This document shows, in pieces, positions 32,828 through 46,354 of a stretch of DNA of 64,000 nt. Numbering within the stretch: position 1 is the first letter of the stretch; each line of letters opens with the position of its first letter. Where the stretch lies: NCBI GenBank assembly GCA_029531795.1, contig JAPEIS010000006.1, forward strand, positions 1,054,001-1,118,000. The letters run 5' to 3'. The stretch is from Sclerotinia nivalis. Its lineage: Eukaryota > Ascomycota > Leotiomycetes > Helotiales > Sclerotiniaceae. Under the pieces are notes generated by a model that was not told the origin of the DNA, did not search any database, and saw only the letters and a list, made by a program, of their open reading frames with translations. Both the position numbers and the translations under genes were made by a program.

Positions 32828-35800
32828 ATGAGCGGTCACAATAGTCACGTGTGTGAACTGGAGGTAATGGGCCGCAAAGCATACGCGCAAGGAATATCAT
32901 ACAAATCCTTCTATAGCTGGTATGGATCTATACTTGACCGACTCCAAAGCGATGGATCGAATATACCTGAATACTTTCTACCATTAAGTGCTCAAGTTGA
33001 GACATGGAAACATTTCTGTCAGTTAAACGCGCCCAAAGAAATTCGCCTTGCATACTAACTTCGATCTAGGGCCTAATGAAGCTTTTCTAGCGAGTATACC
33101 CACAGGAAACCCCAGGGAACCACCCATTGACCCCGAGGCTCAGAACCAACTCACACCGCTTCCGGAGGAGCCACCGTCCTCTTCTGGACTCACTTTAGCT
33201 AACGATGCTCCAATCCATTCAGATGATATTGGTGAGACACTAGACCCAAGAAAATCCCGGACCTCCTCAGCTACCGCAACAGGCTCCGCTCGCCGTTTTG
33301 CTTCATATTCTACTTCAAGTTCAGTAAATCGTGCACATCCCTTACCGACAGAACAGAATGTATCACAAGAAGAAGTCATTCCACTAGGTCCATTAAAATC
33401 TTTGCCAACAGAACAATCGTCGCAAAACCCAATCGTTTTGCTCTCTTCTACATTTCAACTACCAGTTGCACCATTGCATGTTACTACGCCGTCAGACCAT
33501 GAACTGGTTACGTCTAAAACAGCATCGCAGTTTGATGGCCTCGACGATGGTGCAAACCATGAAATCAAGGATGAGCCCCATGGTGTTGCCGATGCCAAGG
33601 AATCTCCATTTCCATACAAACCACGTGCCAACAATGAAGATCATATTGACATACCTGAGCGACAGGAAAGAGAGGAACGTTGTGCAAACTGTTATGCGGA
33701 AGATCACCTCTTGCAGTCCTGCATGGGTCCCGTGGATAAATTCGGTTTCATCTCGGGTTGTCCTCGATGCAACACCACGACGCATTTATTCGAGCACTGT
33801 CCTAAACAAAGGAAAGATATATGGACGTCATATTTACGTTATCTAGTCTCGGTATAGATGACCAATCTTTGATCACATCAGGAACACATGGCTGACTTCT
33901 TGGGGTTAGATCAGACATAATCGTCCTCCAATTCGTTGGACACAGGATTTCCGCGAGATACCTGATTTTTGGAATCAGTCGAGGCGTCCATGGACATGTG
34001 AATTCTCTATTAAGCAAGCAAGTAAACTTGGAGTCTCATATGTTAACAGTGGCCGGCCAGAGAAGAATTTAGTTTATGATCCGGCGTGGCATAATCCTGA
34101 TACAATTCCCTCTCAAGCTTATCCAGGGCAAACGGTCCAAGATATGAGTCAAGGAGAGAAATTAAAACCGAAAAAACTTGAAGAAGATTTGGAACATCCA
34201 CGCACTATAGACCATCTACGTAGATTGGAAAGGTTTCGCAGGCGCTTGGACCAAGATTCAACCCTCCTAGGTCAAAAGTTCGATGAAGTTCTAAACCTGA
34301 GCAGTCAAATCTCATCAGAGATGCTAGAAGAGAGGAGTGACATATTGAATCTAGCCAGACGCCTTGATTATATTGCAGATTTAGAGATGAAGGAAGCTAG
34401 AGGGGAGAGTTTGCTTCTTGAGGAGGCAAAAACGATTCAGACGAAGAAAGCGAGACAGATAGACTTAGAAGGAAGGCTCGATCATTATCTACGGGAGCTT
34501 CATGCTTCCTATGATGATGAAACGGAACTCAAGGAAAGAATTAGGAGGTTGTTAAGCCAAGTTCTAAGGCTTGCACGGTTTGAGAGCATGCAACAAAATG
34601 GCGTGACCCTACAGGATGATATTCTTGAAGAAATCGCGACCTTACGTGAAAAAGAGGAAATTCTGAAAATTTGGTTTGGCGCTTACCGTCGCCGGTTCTC
34701 ATTGCCTCCAAAACCATTCTTTATTCCGGTCAATAAGAGGACCACATCTTTCACCGATTTCCGCGATTTCGCATATTCTTCATTCCATGCTTTGCATTAT
34801 ATGCCGCCGCCAGGATTGCCGCCTCTAGAATCTCCCAAGTATCTTGAGACAATCTCGAATCGCACTATGGATCCGAAGAATACAGAAAATCAAAACAGTA
34901 ACATCCCCAACAGGCATTCAGACAATCAAAACATGTATCGTACCTATGAACAAAACTACGGACGTAATCGTAGCTCTCATGACCGGCAAGATTCATTACC
35001 CCCAGCAAAAGACCTATCCAGCGTCCCCGTAAATACAGCCGCTTCATCAAGCGGCCCAAATAGACCTACGGAACTGGCAGGTAGTGTACAATATAAGGTT
35101 GCGCTCTCGAAGGAACAGAAGACACTAGAGAAGGAGATATCGGAGTTACAGGGAGAGATTAAAGAGATCGAAGGTTTTGAGAAAAGAACAGAGATTTTAA
35201 CCAACAAACAGCTTGAGCAAGTTGGGAAAAAAGAAGAAAAGAAGGTGGAATTGGCAAGGTTGCGTGAACGCCAACAATCGAATCCCCCAAAATCACATAT
35301 TGTCCGAATGATACATAAAATCCAAAAGAGCCATTCTTCCAGATTTACACAAGCCGAACAGAAAATAGAACCAGTAAACAGCCCCGGATCTGGAATAGGA
35401 CAATCATCGGTCACTCCCTCGTCTTCAATCAACCCACTTCCGCCCTTGCCTAGTCAAGTGAATAATGTCCAAATGAAAGTTGTTGAATCTAAACACCGAA
35501 TCTCAGCGGACTCCTACGCCGGAAAGGCTGCGCATGTACCACCAAAGTTAGAGCCTCCAAGAGAATACCGTAAAAACAAAGAGGTATCATCAAAACAGGA
35601 AGAATGGCCTTCCACGAGCTCCCAAGCTAAAATATCAAGTACTAATGTCACCAAAGAAGCTCAAACAATGTCCTATGCCGAAAAGGTTAGGCAAATACTA
35701 CCCAAGCCAAAGACTCCACCACCGCAGCAGCGCCGTGAAACCCCCATGATACCTAATGTACAGGAAGAGTGGCCTGCCATGGGTTCTCAGACGGAGGTGC

Positions 35801-37977
35801 TAGGGTCTGATTTTATTAATCGAGCTCCAGAGGTATCATATGCTGAAAAGGTTGCGCAAGAACCCCCGAACTTAGAAGCTCCTGAAGAGCGCCGTCGTGG
35901 AGATCGTAATTTACCTTCAGCACAGGAAGAATGGCCTTCCCTGAGTTCCCAGATGGAGTTATCAAGCTCTGATGTCATTCATCGAGCTCCAGAAATGTCA
36001 AATGCTGAAAAGGTTGTGCAACAACCAACATCACCTGTTGTCCAAAGTCAAGATCCATTTCAGACACCTGTAGCAAGCACCAAGTTAGAACATCCCAAGC
36101 AACCTACTGTTGTTAAGAGTCAAGATCCGTTTCCGATAGTAATTGCAATGGAAGCACAAGCTGCAGCAAGCGATGAGTCGGAATCCACAAGTTATGCCGA
36201 TATAGCTTCCGGCCTTAGGAAAACTAGTCAAGATGCAAAAGCTAGCTTCAAAATTCTCAAGTCGAAGTTGCCGCCTCCTGTTTATGAAATTCAATCTTCT
36301 CCTGTTGTAGAAAACGAATCGAGGTCTGAATCCAACACCACATCAAATGCTCACAGTTCTGGGGAAGTCTTCCAAGAGGCAGGCGCTCTTTCATCTGTGG
36401 AACAGAAATCAACATCTTCTGTGTATGTACCACCGCAAAAGAGGAGAATCCCGTCTTCTTCTAACATCAAACCGTCCCCGTCATTGCAAACCAAAAACAC
36501 CAATGTCCATGTACCAGCCTCAAAGAGAAGACTCGCCTCTACGTCAGACGTTGAATCGGGACTGTCTTCTAATCCCAACTCGCTTAATAAGAGGCGATTA
36601 TCTTCAGGATCCATGGGCACTTTCTCGTATGAACCTAGTACTCATAATCCTCCAAGTGCTGGATTTCCCAAGTCACGGCAAAATCAACTCAATTCAGGCT
36701 CTCCGGGGTTGAGCGTTGTACTCGAAGAGATTCAAGAAGGTTCAAGTAGTAGCGTGCCCCCTGAATCACAGGATGCAAAGCTAAAACAAGCGTCGTCATC
36801 GCATAGTCCGGTTCTGAACAATAACCGGCTACTATTCCCGCCAACTGAGTACCAGGAAGACTCAACTAGAAGATGTTCTTCAACGCCACCAAACCCCTAT
36901 GCGGAAGATGTGAATCTCCTTAACAATATCAGTCGATCAACCAGCCCAGGATCTACAAATTTGCAGCAAAAACAAACCCGAACTCTGAGAAGACGCGAAA
37001 AGCGACGCGCTCTCTCCTCTGGTACCTCCGTATCAGTGCAAACGCCGTCTTTACTGGTTCCCCCAATTACGGTTCCTCAAATAGGTATCGCGCGTAATTC
37101 TACCTGGTCGTCCAAAGCCTCATCAAGAACATTGTCTATTGCGGGCTCTTCTGTAGAAAATTTAAGTGATACGGATTTTTCATTTGAACTTCCGCAGCCA
37201 GATGATTTTGATATCTCATTCCAGCTTCAGCATCCTGATGATTTTGATACTCCATTTCATCATCCACATCCAGATGATTTTCTATTAAGCGACGATGAGC
37301 ATGATGTGAAAGAATCCCCAGCCTTAAACCCACCCGATTCATTCGAACTCGATTCTTTCTCTGACAGTTCTTCCAATCAAGATGAAACAAATGCAAACAC
37401 AAATGCAGATGCAGATGCTACAATATCTAACAATAATTCAAATATTCGAGAAGTACAAAGCTCGTGGGGCTCGTGGGCAGATGAATGTGAAAACATTATC
37501 TGTTGGCAATGTAATGAAGTAGGACATGTCACATATGAATGTCCAGAGAGTGGTTTTAACCCTCTAATTCAAGGAACTAACATCAGCACTACGACATCTG
37601 ACAACAATGCAAACCAGGGAATAGGAGGCGAAGCTATATCCAATCTACGTGAGGATACTAGTACATCCCCAACTCCAACGATAGAAAATGAGACAGGGCA
37701 GAAAAGGAATTCAGAAGAACAAGAAGACGAAAATACACTAGAAAGAAAACATCCCAGCCCCACGCATCCTCCCGGCGCAATGAGAGATGATGGTACTATT
37801 GTACCGTTCTACACCGGTGATTGGAAATGCGGATCGAACATGTGTGATTATTGGAATTTTGCCACGAATACATGTTGTTTGTGGTGTGGCGCGAGTCCGG
37901 ATGATGCGGCTGTTATTTTGGGCTCTGATGGGATTTTTCGGAATGGGATTGCTGGTGCTGGTGCTGGTGCTGTTTGA
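32828..37977 (+). CDS. Large zinc-knuckle protein with internal repeats
   Basis: Three exons (32828-33017, 33070-33851, 33910-37977) give about 1679 residues. Intron 1 has CTAAC and CTAG signals and intron 2 is GTATAG...GTTAG. The last exon is coding well before its first ATG at 34144. Features in order: an N-terminal helical region; two Cys/His clusters near residues 270-310 (CANCYAEDHLLQSC and CPRCNTTTHLFEHC, zinc-knuckle-like); a coiled-coil stretch at ~400-580; and long Ser/Pro-rich disorder with a ~54-residue repeat at 35509-36021. Three acidic DDFD-type units follow at ~37200-37290, then a CCHC knuckle (CWQCNEVGHVTYEC) and a RanBP2-like finger (WKCGSNMCDYWNFATNTCC-LWC). CCHC and RanBP2 fingers often bind RNA, so an RNA-linked role is plausible inference. 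I recognise no named orthologue. Confidence 0.8.
35509..36021 (+). repeat. ~54-residue protein repeat with YAEKV and QEEWP motifs
   Basis: The pair SYA(E/G)K...QEEWP(S/A)xxSQ recurs three times, with a fourth partial copy. QEEWP starts lie near 35597, 35760 and 35921, and YAEKV-type motifs near 35512, 35671, 35838 and 35999, so the period is 159-165 bp. The copies have diverged at DNA level. Confidence 0.75.
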
Positions 37978-39829
37978 GTGAGTGAGTGGTGTTTTGCTGG
38001 TTTTTGTAATGTCGGAATAGATTTGGCTCACACCGGATTTGGAGCGAGTGATGCGAGGAGAATTGAGATGGGTCGATGCCATGAGGGTAAGTCGTTGATT
38101 AGTTCGTGGGCTTAAAGACGTTCGTTCACGTAGCGAAGTTAAGATTACATTTGGATCAGCGTTAAATATTAATGGTGATAGGAATTGGAATTGGAATTGG
38201 AATTGGAATTGGAATTGGAATTGGAATTGGATACAACAGCCCAACCAATATCAACATCAATATCCTCCCTCGACTTGGATACCCACTACTTCGACATCAC
38301 AACCAGCCAATCAATCAACATAAATTTTTGTTTGGATAGCTCGAGATAGATAGCAGCGAAACAGGGTCCCTGGAAGAATTAGGGTTAGCGAATACACTAA
38401 TACACTACACTACACTACCAAGTAGGTGTATAGCGACCATTGATTGAACAGAGGATAGCTTTTTGTATACATACTATGTATACTTTGAGTGCAGCGTTTG
38501 TATATAGTATGTAGTAGATGTGATATTAATATTAATACTAAAATACAAATACAAATACCCATCCATCCATACCTACTACCTACCTAATCAGAAATAACCC
38601 TGCAGACCAAGAAAGAGTTGAATCCATGAACCATGAATCTTTCCACCTTGACAGACTTAGAATTTTTGTTCGTACTTGAGGTTTTTGTAACGATGATGTT
38701 GTAAATAGATGAAAGAAAGTACGCACTAATATATAGATAGATATATAAGATAGGGAGGGTATGGGAATTTCACTGCACCATGATGAGAATAGATGATATG
38801 ATGGGGAATTATTACTAGGTACGTAGTCAATATGTGATTAGGTGTTCTCTATTCCCTATTCTCCACTTCTTTCTAATGATCCTATATGTATTCATCCTCT
38901 GCTAATGTCTTGCTTTTCCACCCTGACTATAAATACCTACTCGTTTCGAATCTCATTCACCTCCCTGCACAATATACATGTAATATATTTTTCACACATT
39001 GGATCTCTATTATCGTTTATCTTTTTTCATATTTAATATTTGATATTTCTTATTATTTTTTCTTTTACATTCATTTCCACCCTATCTACTATCTACTCTT
39101 ATCTACTCTCTTCCATAATATCACTAGCAAGCAAGTTGCAAGTTGCAAGTAGCCAAAGTTGTTCATATCCACTATCAATTCATATACTCTTTTCCCTGCC
39201 TACACACCGGAGTATCCAGCCATCCGCCATCAATCAATCCACGTTATTCCATCCGGACAATCCATCCATCATCATTTCAACCCTCAACCCTATAGGCCCA
39301 CCCCAGAATTTTTCATTACCAACCCTACACCCCACGCCCCACCATCCATTCGTAATCATCAGAACATGCTATGCATTATAACTTAAGGAGAGAAGGAAAA
39401 TGAAGAATAGGTAATATGGCAAAAGAGCATATCAAACGTGCGGAAAATCAATTTCTTGCAATGCCACATAGACCAGACAAAAAAGTACATCATAAATTGC
39501 GTAAATTTGTAAAAAGAAAGGTGCACCCAATCCGTCCTCAAATTTTTAACGTTAAAAAGAAAAGCATAAACCCATTCAATATACCATATGATACCGCATA
39601 AAGTATGAGCCAATAATCAAATTGCTGAACTTTTGCTGCCCTAAAAACATGAACGTGAAAGAAAGGGTTCGAGAAATTTTCGTGATCAAGTAAAGTACAA
39701 AGTGGAAGGATCTTGGGTCTCGTAGCCAAGGTGACTGAATATGGTACATCGTCGAAGGTTTCATACTCTGATGATTGTGGTAATGAATGCGACGTTTTGA
39801 CTTATGGAGTTGTTTGTTGAAAATTGCAT
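37978..39829. other. Intergenic, simple-repeat rich
   Basis: No gene is supportable. The stretch includes a GGAATT microsatellite (38181-38230), TACACTA-type repeats near 38390-38417 and pyrimidine-rich sequence at 38840-39360. The convergent 3' regions of the zinc-knuckle and NTF2/RRM genes lie at its ends. Confidence 0.5.
38181..38230. repeat. GGAATT hexanucleotide microsatellite
   Basis: Just over eight uninterrupted copies of GGAATT. An opposite-strand open frame crosses it and encodes FQ repeats, which is an artefact of the repeat. Confidence 0.95.
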
Positions 39830-41581
39830 TTAAGCTGTTTGACCGGCACCACTACGACCTCCTCTTGGTCCATTGGCACCTCCACGTCCACGGTTTGCTC
39901 CAAAGTTGCCACGGCCAGGTTGATTGCCAGGACGACCTTGTTCGAATCCACCACGGGGACGTTGGTTCATTCCACCACGTCCACCGCCAGAATGACCATT
40001 ACCGCCGTATGCAGTAGACTTTGGTCGGCGTGGCTCAATATAGATGGTTTCTTCACCAATCTTGTGGGGGTTGGCCCGAGCTGCTGCTTGGTAACCGGAG
40101 GCATTGGCGTATTCGACAAAAGCGGAGTTCTAGAAGTGAATTAGTTATGATCGTGGAAAGAAAATAATATGGCATACCCTAGCACGGTTGATGTCGAAGT
40201 GGACCAACTCGCCAAAAGAGCTCAAAACTGAGCGCAATTCATCATCCTTGACGGAAGCGCTGACATTACGAACATATCCCAAAGTTCCCTTATCTTCTGT
40301 TGGCTGTTGGGAGATTGATTGTGGTCTGTTTTGTCGCTTAGCATCACCTCCAGCAGTTTGCCATCCAGCAGAGCCTGTTGGTGAGTTTTCCTTCTTCTCA
40401 GCTGCTGGAGTAGCAGCGGTGGTTGCAGGGGTAGTTGGTTGCTTAGCTGGTTGAGTGGCAGCGGGCTTTTGTGCAGCTGGAGCGGCAGCCTTTGGTTGCA
40501 CAACTGGAACAGCGGGTTTTGGTGCTGGGCCAGCTAAAGCTCCAATGCGAGCTGCCCAACTCAATGGCTTAGCTGGGGTAGCTGGTTGAACTGGAGCGGG
40601 TTTGGTGGCAGAAGGTTGTCTAGAGAGTTCTGGAGTTGGAACAGGGTCCTTTGGCTTTTCTGATTCCTTGACTTCCTCATCAACAGCCTTCTCAATTTCC
40701 TCTGGTGTAGGAACTTTCTCCTCAACCTTTGGCTCTTCTGGCTTCTCCTCAACTTCGGTAGTAGTAGCCTCAGCTGACTCTCCATTTGTAGTTGGTTCGA
40801 CAGTAGCGGGTTCGGCCTCGATGGTCTCTTCCAACTTCTTGTCCACTACATCGGCGTCCAAAGTAGTTTCTGGAGTTGCGGACTCCTCGACAGCAGCCGG
40901 TGCAGCAGGCATTTCAACATCATCGACTAATTGTGCGGGCGCAGACTCCTCCTTGACCTCAGCAGCTTCAACTTGCTCTTCTTCAACCTCCTCATTGATG
41001 TATCTGAAGATGTCGTTGAGAACGAAATATCCGGTAGGTTGTTGAGCTAAAACGAAGGTTTGGACGAATTTCTTGGGCTCGGCAGACTTGTTGGATGTTT
41101 CACCAATAACTTGGATGACGATGTTGTCAAAAGAAGATTGTGAATCGACATTGGTGACACGAACTTTGCAGTCTTGGAAATCGAGGTCGCGGATACGTTC
41201 TTGGATAACCTAAAAGAAATTAGTCACATTTACAAATAACACAGCGCGCAGAACTTACAGGTCGGCTGACGGATACTGGAGCTTGAGCTCCCTCAAGACC
41301 AGAAACGAATTGAGATTTCTTTCCATAGAAGAGCTATGAAATGTTAGCACAAATGTCTTTTCCACAATAGCAATCATTAAACTTACGTGGAGCTTTTCTG
41401 GAGACTTGCTTAGAGTATTGTAATACTGCTCAACAAAGTACCATCCAACCTCATCCTTGGAGAGACCTCCACCAGAAGCACCTCCACTTGAAGAGCCAGC
41501 GGCACCTGAAGTAGCTGGGTACTGTTCGGTGGCGGTGGTCTTGTATTGATCTTGTTGATTGAAGGTACCATTGGTTGCCAT
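39830..41581 (-). CDS. NTF2-like and RRM protein (Bre5/G3BP type)
   Basis: Four exons on the minus strand (41581-41387, 41333-41259, 41209-40178, 40129-39830) give 533 residues. The N-terminus is followed by an NTF2-like domain: VGWYFVEQYYNTLSKSPEKLH, LFYGKKSQFVSG, RDLDFQDCKVRVTNVDSQ and GYFVLNDIFRYI. A long Glu/Ala/Pro-rich linker follows. The RRM has RNP2-like GYVRNVSA and, in the last exon, the RNP1-like NSAFVEYANASG. The tail is RGG-rich (GGRGGMNQRPRGG and GANRGRGG). NTF2+RRM+RGG is the signature of G3BP in animals, Bre5 in yeast and Nxt3 in fission yeast. These proteins assist the Ubp3-type deubiquitinase and take part in stress granules. Cytoplasmic location is expected. Confidence 0.92.
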
Positions 41582-42519
41582 GATTCTGGAAAGGTGGGGA
41601 AGGAAGACTTTTGTCAACCTTACAAGAATTAGAAGATGGAGGGGTCTCGGAGAGATGTCTTTAAAGGATTGGAAACAGCTGAAGTGAACTGTCGCAGATA
41701 TTTGTAAATAAAGTTCAAGATTGAGTGAACAGAATAAAATAGGGTCCTGTCACAAAAATCGGTGTGCTTTGAAAACTTTGGGTTTGTTTGTTGAAGGTAT
41801 TCGAGGAATCTGGAGAAGATGATCGCTTTAAATAATTGGGGATCAATATTACGAGTATGATGGCGAGGATTTGATTAGAAGAACAAAAAGAAGCTTCTAA
41901 GATGTAGGTAAATGTGTTTTGAGATGTAAGAAGATATCGAAAAGAATTTTTCTTGAGGCTGTCGATGGTGGGCAGAGTAATGAAGCTGTTCAAATCTCCA
42001 TTATTTTACAAATTCATAAGCGAAAACCAGAACTCCCGTCCCGAAGCCTTAGGCATCAACGTCCGTGCAGCAGGATGTGAAGAGTGAAGAGTGAGATGAA
42101 GAAGGTAATGGGTCCTAAGCTTGTTTTGGGAACACAGATAATTGAGACTATTGATAATCACAAACCCAATTTTGGGTTGAAAATGATGAATAACCATCAT
42201 CGAGATGGAAGTTAACATTAGCATCATTAATGTATCATGCCAGAATGTTGATTAATTGGTGATTTTACCTGAAGATTAAAGATCATGGAGATCATTTTCA
42301 TACTTCTAAGTAACTGTGATATGATAAAATTTGGTATCCAATAATCCAACTATTTTCAAAAATTTACTATCTCTTGAAAATTGGAAGTCTTAAGTCACAC
42401 TGAGGTGCAGATCTTTTGACAAGCATTCAAGCATTCAAGCGGAAAAGTTTTATTTGTACCGTCAAAGGGTAAGACCACAATACTGTCTATATCTAAGACT
42501 CTGCAGGACCAAGCAGCTC
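41582..42519. other. Intergenic: NTF2/RRM gene promoter and TPR gene 3' region
   Basis: AT-rich spacer between two minus-strand genes; nothing else is supportable. Confidence 0.5.
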
Positions 42520-44266
42520 TTATGCAATACCCATAGCAGACAAAGCTTCATATGAGACCAATCCATCATCAAGAGCATCCTCCAAAACACCCCTCACTAG
42601 CTCAGGTTGCAATTTGACACATCTCAATAGTTTGTCCTTCTCACCATACAAACTCATAGCTAGAGCTTCCTTCACTTCAGCTTCTTCTAACTGCTTACTC
42701 AACCCCTCCATCTTCGCTAAGTTTCCAGCACCACGGTAGAATTTCTCCGCATTCTTTGCTAATACTGCCCCATTCTTCAAAGCAATATCATAATCACACG
42801 GTGGCTGACCCAACTGAAATCTCAAAAGGTCGACATCACCTCGCAGGATATGGATCTTTGATAGATTGTCGGCCGAAGGAAGTTTGGAAGCTTTCGTCAG
42901 GCTGTCGAGTGCCGCGGTTAGAACTTTCCAACGTGATGCGGAAACCTCGGGTGATTGAGCTGCTTCATGATTCAGGCGAAGAGAAGAATTGTATGAGATG
43001 AATGCTTCAGCTTTGTCGCAAAGCCCTTCTGGATGATCATCGAGGATCAATGACGAATAAGCACCATTTAATGTCCGTTCGTATGTACCAATATCAATTC
43101 GTTGGGATCGAAAATTGGCATCAGCGAGAGCGGCGACGAAATTTGACTTGGCGAGACCAGCTTCTTGCTCTCTGTCTGTAGTGCCCTCGAGGTAGCTTTG
43201 TAGCTTTTGACCGATGAGTGTGGTTGAATATTCTTCAATCCATGCCAGTCCTCGACCAGCATCTACGTTAACCAACCCACATAATATAGCGAGTGTTTGG
43301 AGCTGAGCTATGAGAGTATCGAGTAAAGTATCAAGGGTTACTGGCTCAACGATAGTCGCCCATCTATCATCTTGTAGAGGTTGGGTATTAGCATCAGATA
43401 ATGAAACTCCACCTTCTTCCATATCTGGATCCGAATTTGATGGAGGTACAAATTCAGCTTGGGTTTGTGATTCAGTGTATTGGTACTCCTGTAACGTTAA
43501 ACATCTCTGAAAAAGCTCAATAGCTTCCTCGAGTAAAGCTAGATTATCATCATTACCAACGTTTCTCGTTTCTGATGTTACTTCCGTAATACTGGTAAGA
43601 ACCTGGGCGGTATTACTGCTGCCGTTAGCCGTAAAAAGCACGAAGGGATTTTTGTACTACATACAACAAGATGTCTGCATTATCCTGTTTTAAACTCAAT
43701 GCAAATCGACTCGCTTCCAAAGCAGCAGCTAGAAGGTCCAGAAGTGTCCCAGGTAATTGTGCTGTGAGCTTCGGATACTGTGTAAGCTCATACAAAACTC
43801 GGGCTCTGAGGGATATCAGTACCTATCCGTACCTGGATTTTGAAGATGAAAAGATCTCACCTGTTGTATGCAAGGTCGAAAGAGTTGGGGAACTTTTTCA
43901 ATGCTTCCTCGTAGTTATCAATTGCTCTGACGAAGAATCTCGCTGACTGCGACGATTTAAATTCAGATCCAATACATATACGTGTATGAGTATTAAGGCC
44001 TTACCTTCGCGGCATCACCACCTCTCCACTTCTCGCCAGCCTCTTCGAAATCTACCCCAGCTATGACATGTCTTAGCTTACGTCTTCATCTATAGTCTTA
44101 CGAAGAAAATGATGACTTACCGGCGAGATATTCATCAGCAGTTGCTGGTATCTGCACGTGTTACATTACCTGCATATTCATTGATTTTGGATCAATTATG
44201 GAGCCTTACCTGCGGTGCATGCTTGGACTTCTTCTTGTTATCTTTCAAAAATTGCTTTTTGGGCAT
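42520..44266 (-). CDS. TPR-like protein, possible Acl4-type ribosomal chaperone
   Basis: Six exons join on the minus strand: 44266-44210, 44151-44121, 44060-44005, 43946-43861, 43805-43665 and 43618-42520, 489 residues. Phases agree, though the last acceptor could be 3 nt downstream. The start MPKKQFLKDNKKKSKHA is basic. TPR-like helices follow (DEYLAAGVDFEEAGEKW, FVRAIDNYEEALKKFPNSFD, AYNRARVLYELTQYPKL, LALLEEAIELFQRCL). The C-terminal half continues as helical repeats and ends EALSAMGIA. Five short introns at the 5' end explain why only the last exon shows as a long frame. The organisation resembles fungal UPF0661/Acl4 TPR proteins, chaperones of ribosomal protein L4. I am not sure of that; a generic TPR adaptor is the safe call. 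Confidence 0.75.
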
Positions 44267-46354
44267 TGTGAAGGTTGATCAGTTACTGTTGAATATCACA
44301 ATGACAATTTGTAATTTTAATGTGATTATCTAGTAGTTGTTGGATATCTGCAGAAATGGAGGAATTGGTGTTTTGTGGTGGGGTTGCTTTGTTTACTTTT
44401 TTTTTTCTATCTTCCCTGATGCATCTGCGAAGCTATAGTTCTAGGATAATTTTCTTGCAATTGGAGAAAGAGCAATTGACAAACGATTCTTCAATTACTG
44501 CGCTGTATTACCTAGCACTCGTTTATGCCGTGCTCATCTTCTGCTCAATAACTTACCAAGAAATGCACTTCTTTAAGTCCCCATGTTACTATTCAAGAAA
44601 ATTCAACCCCTCGGCTTACATACTACCTACACCAAAAAAAAAAGAATGGATGTCGCAGATTGATGAGGGGTACTTATTGATTTTTTTGGGGCTCCCGATG
44701 GCATCCTGCATATGCAATGCCCAATACAACTCCCATAATTTGAAGAATCCACTTTGAAAAAAGTAAAATACAACCACACACACATGTGATGGCCAAATGG
44801 TTTTTGAGATGTTCAATTGGTTGGGTTGGTTGGTTGTATGCGGTACTGGATTCTTACAGAACGCAAAACTAACGTCTCTTGTTTCAACCAATACAAGCAT
44901 TATTAGGTTATTAGTCTAATGCAACCCGATGCAACTGCGTCTTCCGTCTCTATCAAGAACGAACTATATCATGTTTACCACGTGTTTTGATAAACTTTAT
45001 TTTTTCTCCATGATGCTCAAGCCGGTCCTTTCCCTTCTTACGGATTTGTGAAACCAGCAATGTAGCTAACTAGTACTAGTATTTCTTTTCTGTGATGTGA
45101 TAAGCTTCATTCCTGGTCTCAGAGGGTGGGTCTGATCTTGCATTCAATTCATCATGAGAGACACTTCAAGTTCGTGTACACAGTTTCTCTACTTTGGACT
45201 TCTTGAAGAATTCGGATAGCAGTGACATATACTACCTACCTACTGGCTACTCTTGAGAGATATCAGATAAGACTCATTCGTGATGATAATTGGTCGATTG
45301 TACTGATTCAGCAGTAACATTAAATCAACTACTCCCATTGTTGGTTGGATAGAAGTTTTAATATGGAAGGAGGATTTAAATTGATCTTCATTAATGAATG
45401 ACCTTTTGAGGAACACAAGGCATTGCATAGTACTGATAGGAGGCGGCAGACAAAATTAGAAACTTGGTTCCTTCTAACTCTTCTTATAGATTTGTACTTT
45501 CATCAAAAGAAAAGCAATCAATCATGCATGCTGAACTTTCAATATTTGGAATTTAACTTACTGAGTAGGTTTCGTTTCGTCTTCCTCTTGCACTTATCAA
45601 ACGGGTCGATAATCGGTATTAGCCCAATCATACTAAAATATTAAAACATTCCGGAATCCCTACACACCACGTTTTCTTGCTAACCCTCTCACAAGGTAAG
45701 GTAAATCTTTCCTATCTTGAATATGCCGATGAGATTTTTCACTAATATTCGTGAAACTTTAAAAGCTGACTGCATCAAACTGATCCTACAGAGATTCTGT
45801 CGAACCACAAATTGCAAAATTACTATACTATCAATCAACCTAGCCAGCCGCTCTGCTAACCCATCTACCCTTTTTCCACTCTCAATTGAGTCTCAACAAC
45901 GCTCCACTGACTCTAAAGAAATTCGTCTCTCCGCCTCTTTCTGATTCACTGCAGTCTGCAAGTGATTGCTGCCAGATTTTTGTCAGTGCGTTGCCGTTTT
46001 TAGAAGCATTTGATCCACCTGCGAGAAGGGGTCCCTTGAATCCCCTTGAAAGACTTTCTTTCGCTCTTGTTTTGAAAGTTAACGATCCTTCCACTTCCCT
46101 TCCCTCGTGGCACCCAGGGCTGACCCACTTCGACAGCTGTTACTCCTACATAAGCCAAAGACGTGGATCAACGCCATCTTTTCCAGATCGAAATAGCCTG
46201 TGATAGCCCATACCCTTTCACTCCCCCGAGCTACTGTGCGATTCGATCATAACAACCCGTTGTTATTAGGGACCACATTATACTACAAGAAGAACCCTTG
46301 ATTAAATCCGTCATAAGACCTCATCTGTGTTAATCTGAAACGAATATCGCAAAG
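44267..46354. other. Intergenic: no gene seen
   Basis: A 2.1-kb AT-rich spacer. Open frames at 44356-44757 and 45886-46203 have no recognisable domain, biased codon pattern or splice partners, so I leave them out. The right-hand 400 bp should hold the promoter and leader of the small gene at 46355. Confidence 0.5.

Noticed and set aside
34144..37977. Treating ATG 34144 as the start of a separate gene
   Set aside because: The frame is coding upstream to 33910 and joins two earlier exons in phase, so it is an internal methionine.
37738..38244. Minus-strand frame encoding FQ repeats
   Set aside because: A translation artefact of the GGAATT microsatellite and of the antisense strand of the zinc-knuckle gene.
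44356..44757. 133-codon plus-strand frame with hydrophobic start
   Set aside because: AT-rich, no family resemblance, runs into low-complexity A-runs; probably chance.
45886..46203. 105-codon plus-strand frame
   Set aside because: No domain, no splice partner, overlapping frames on the other strand of similar length; lies in a promoter-like spacer.
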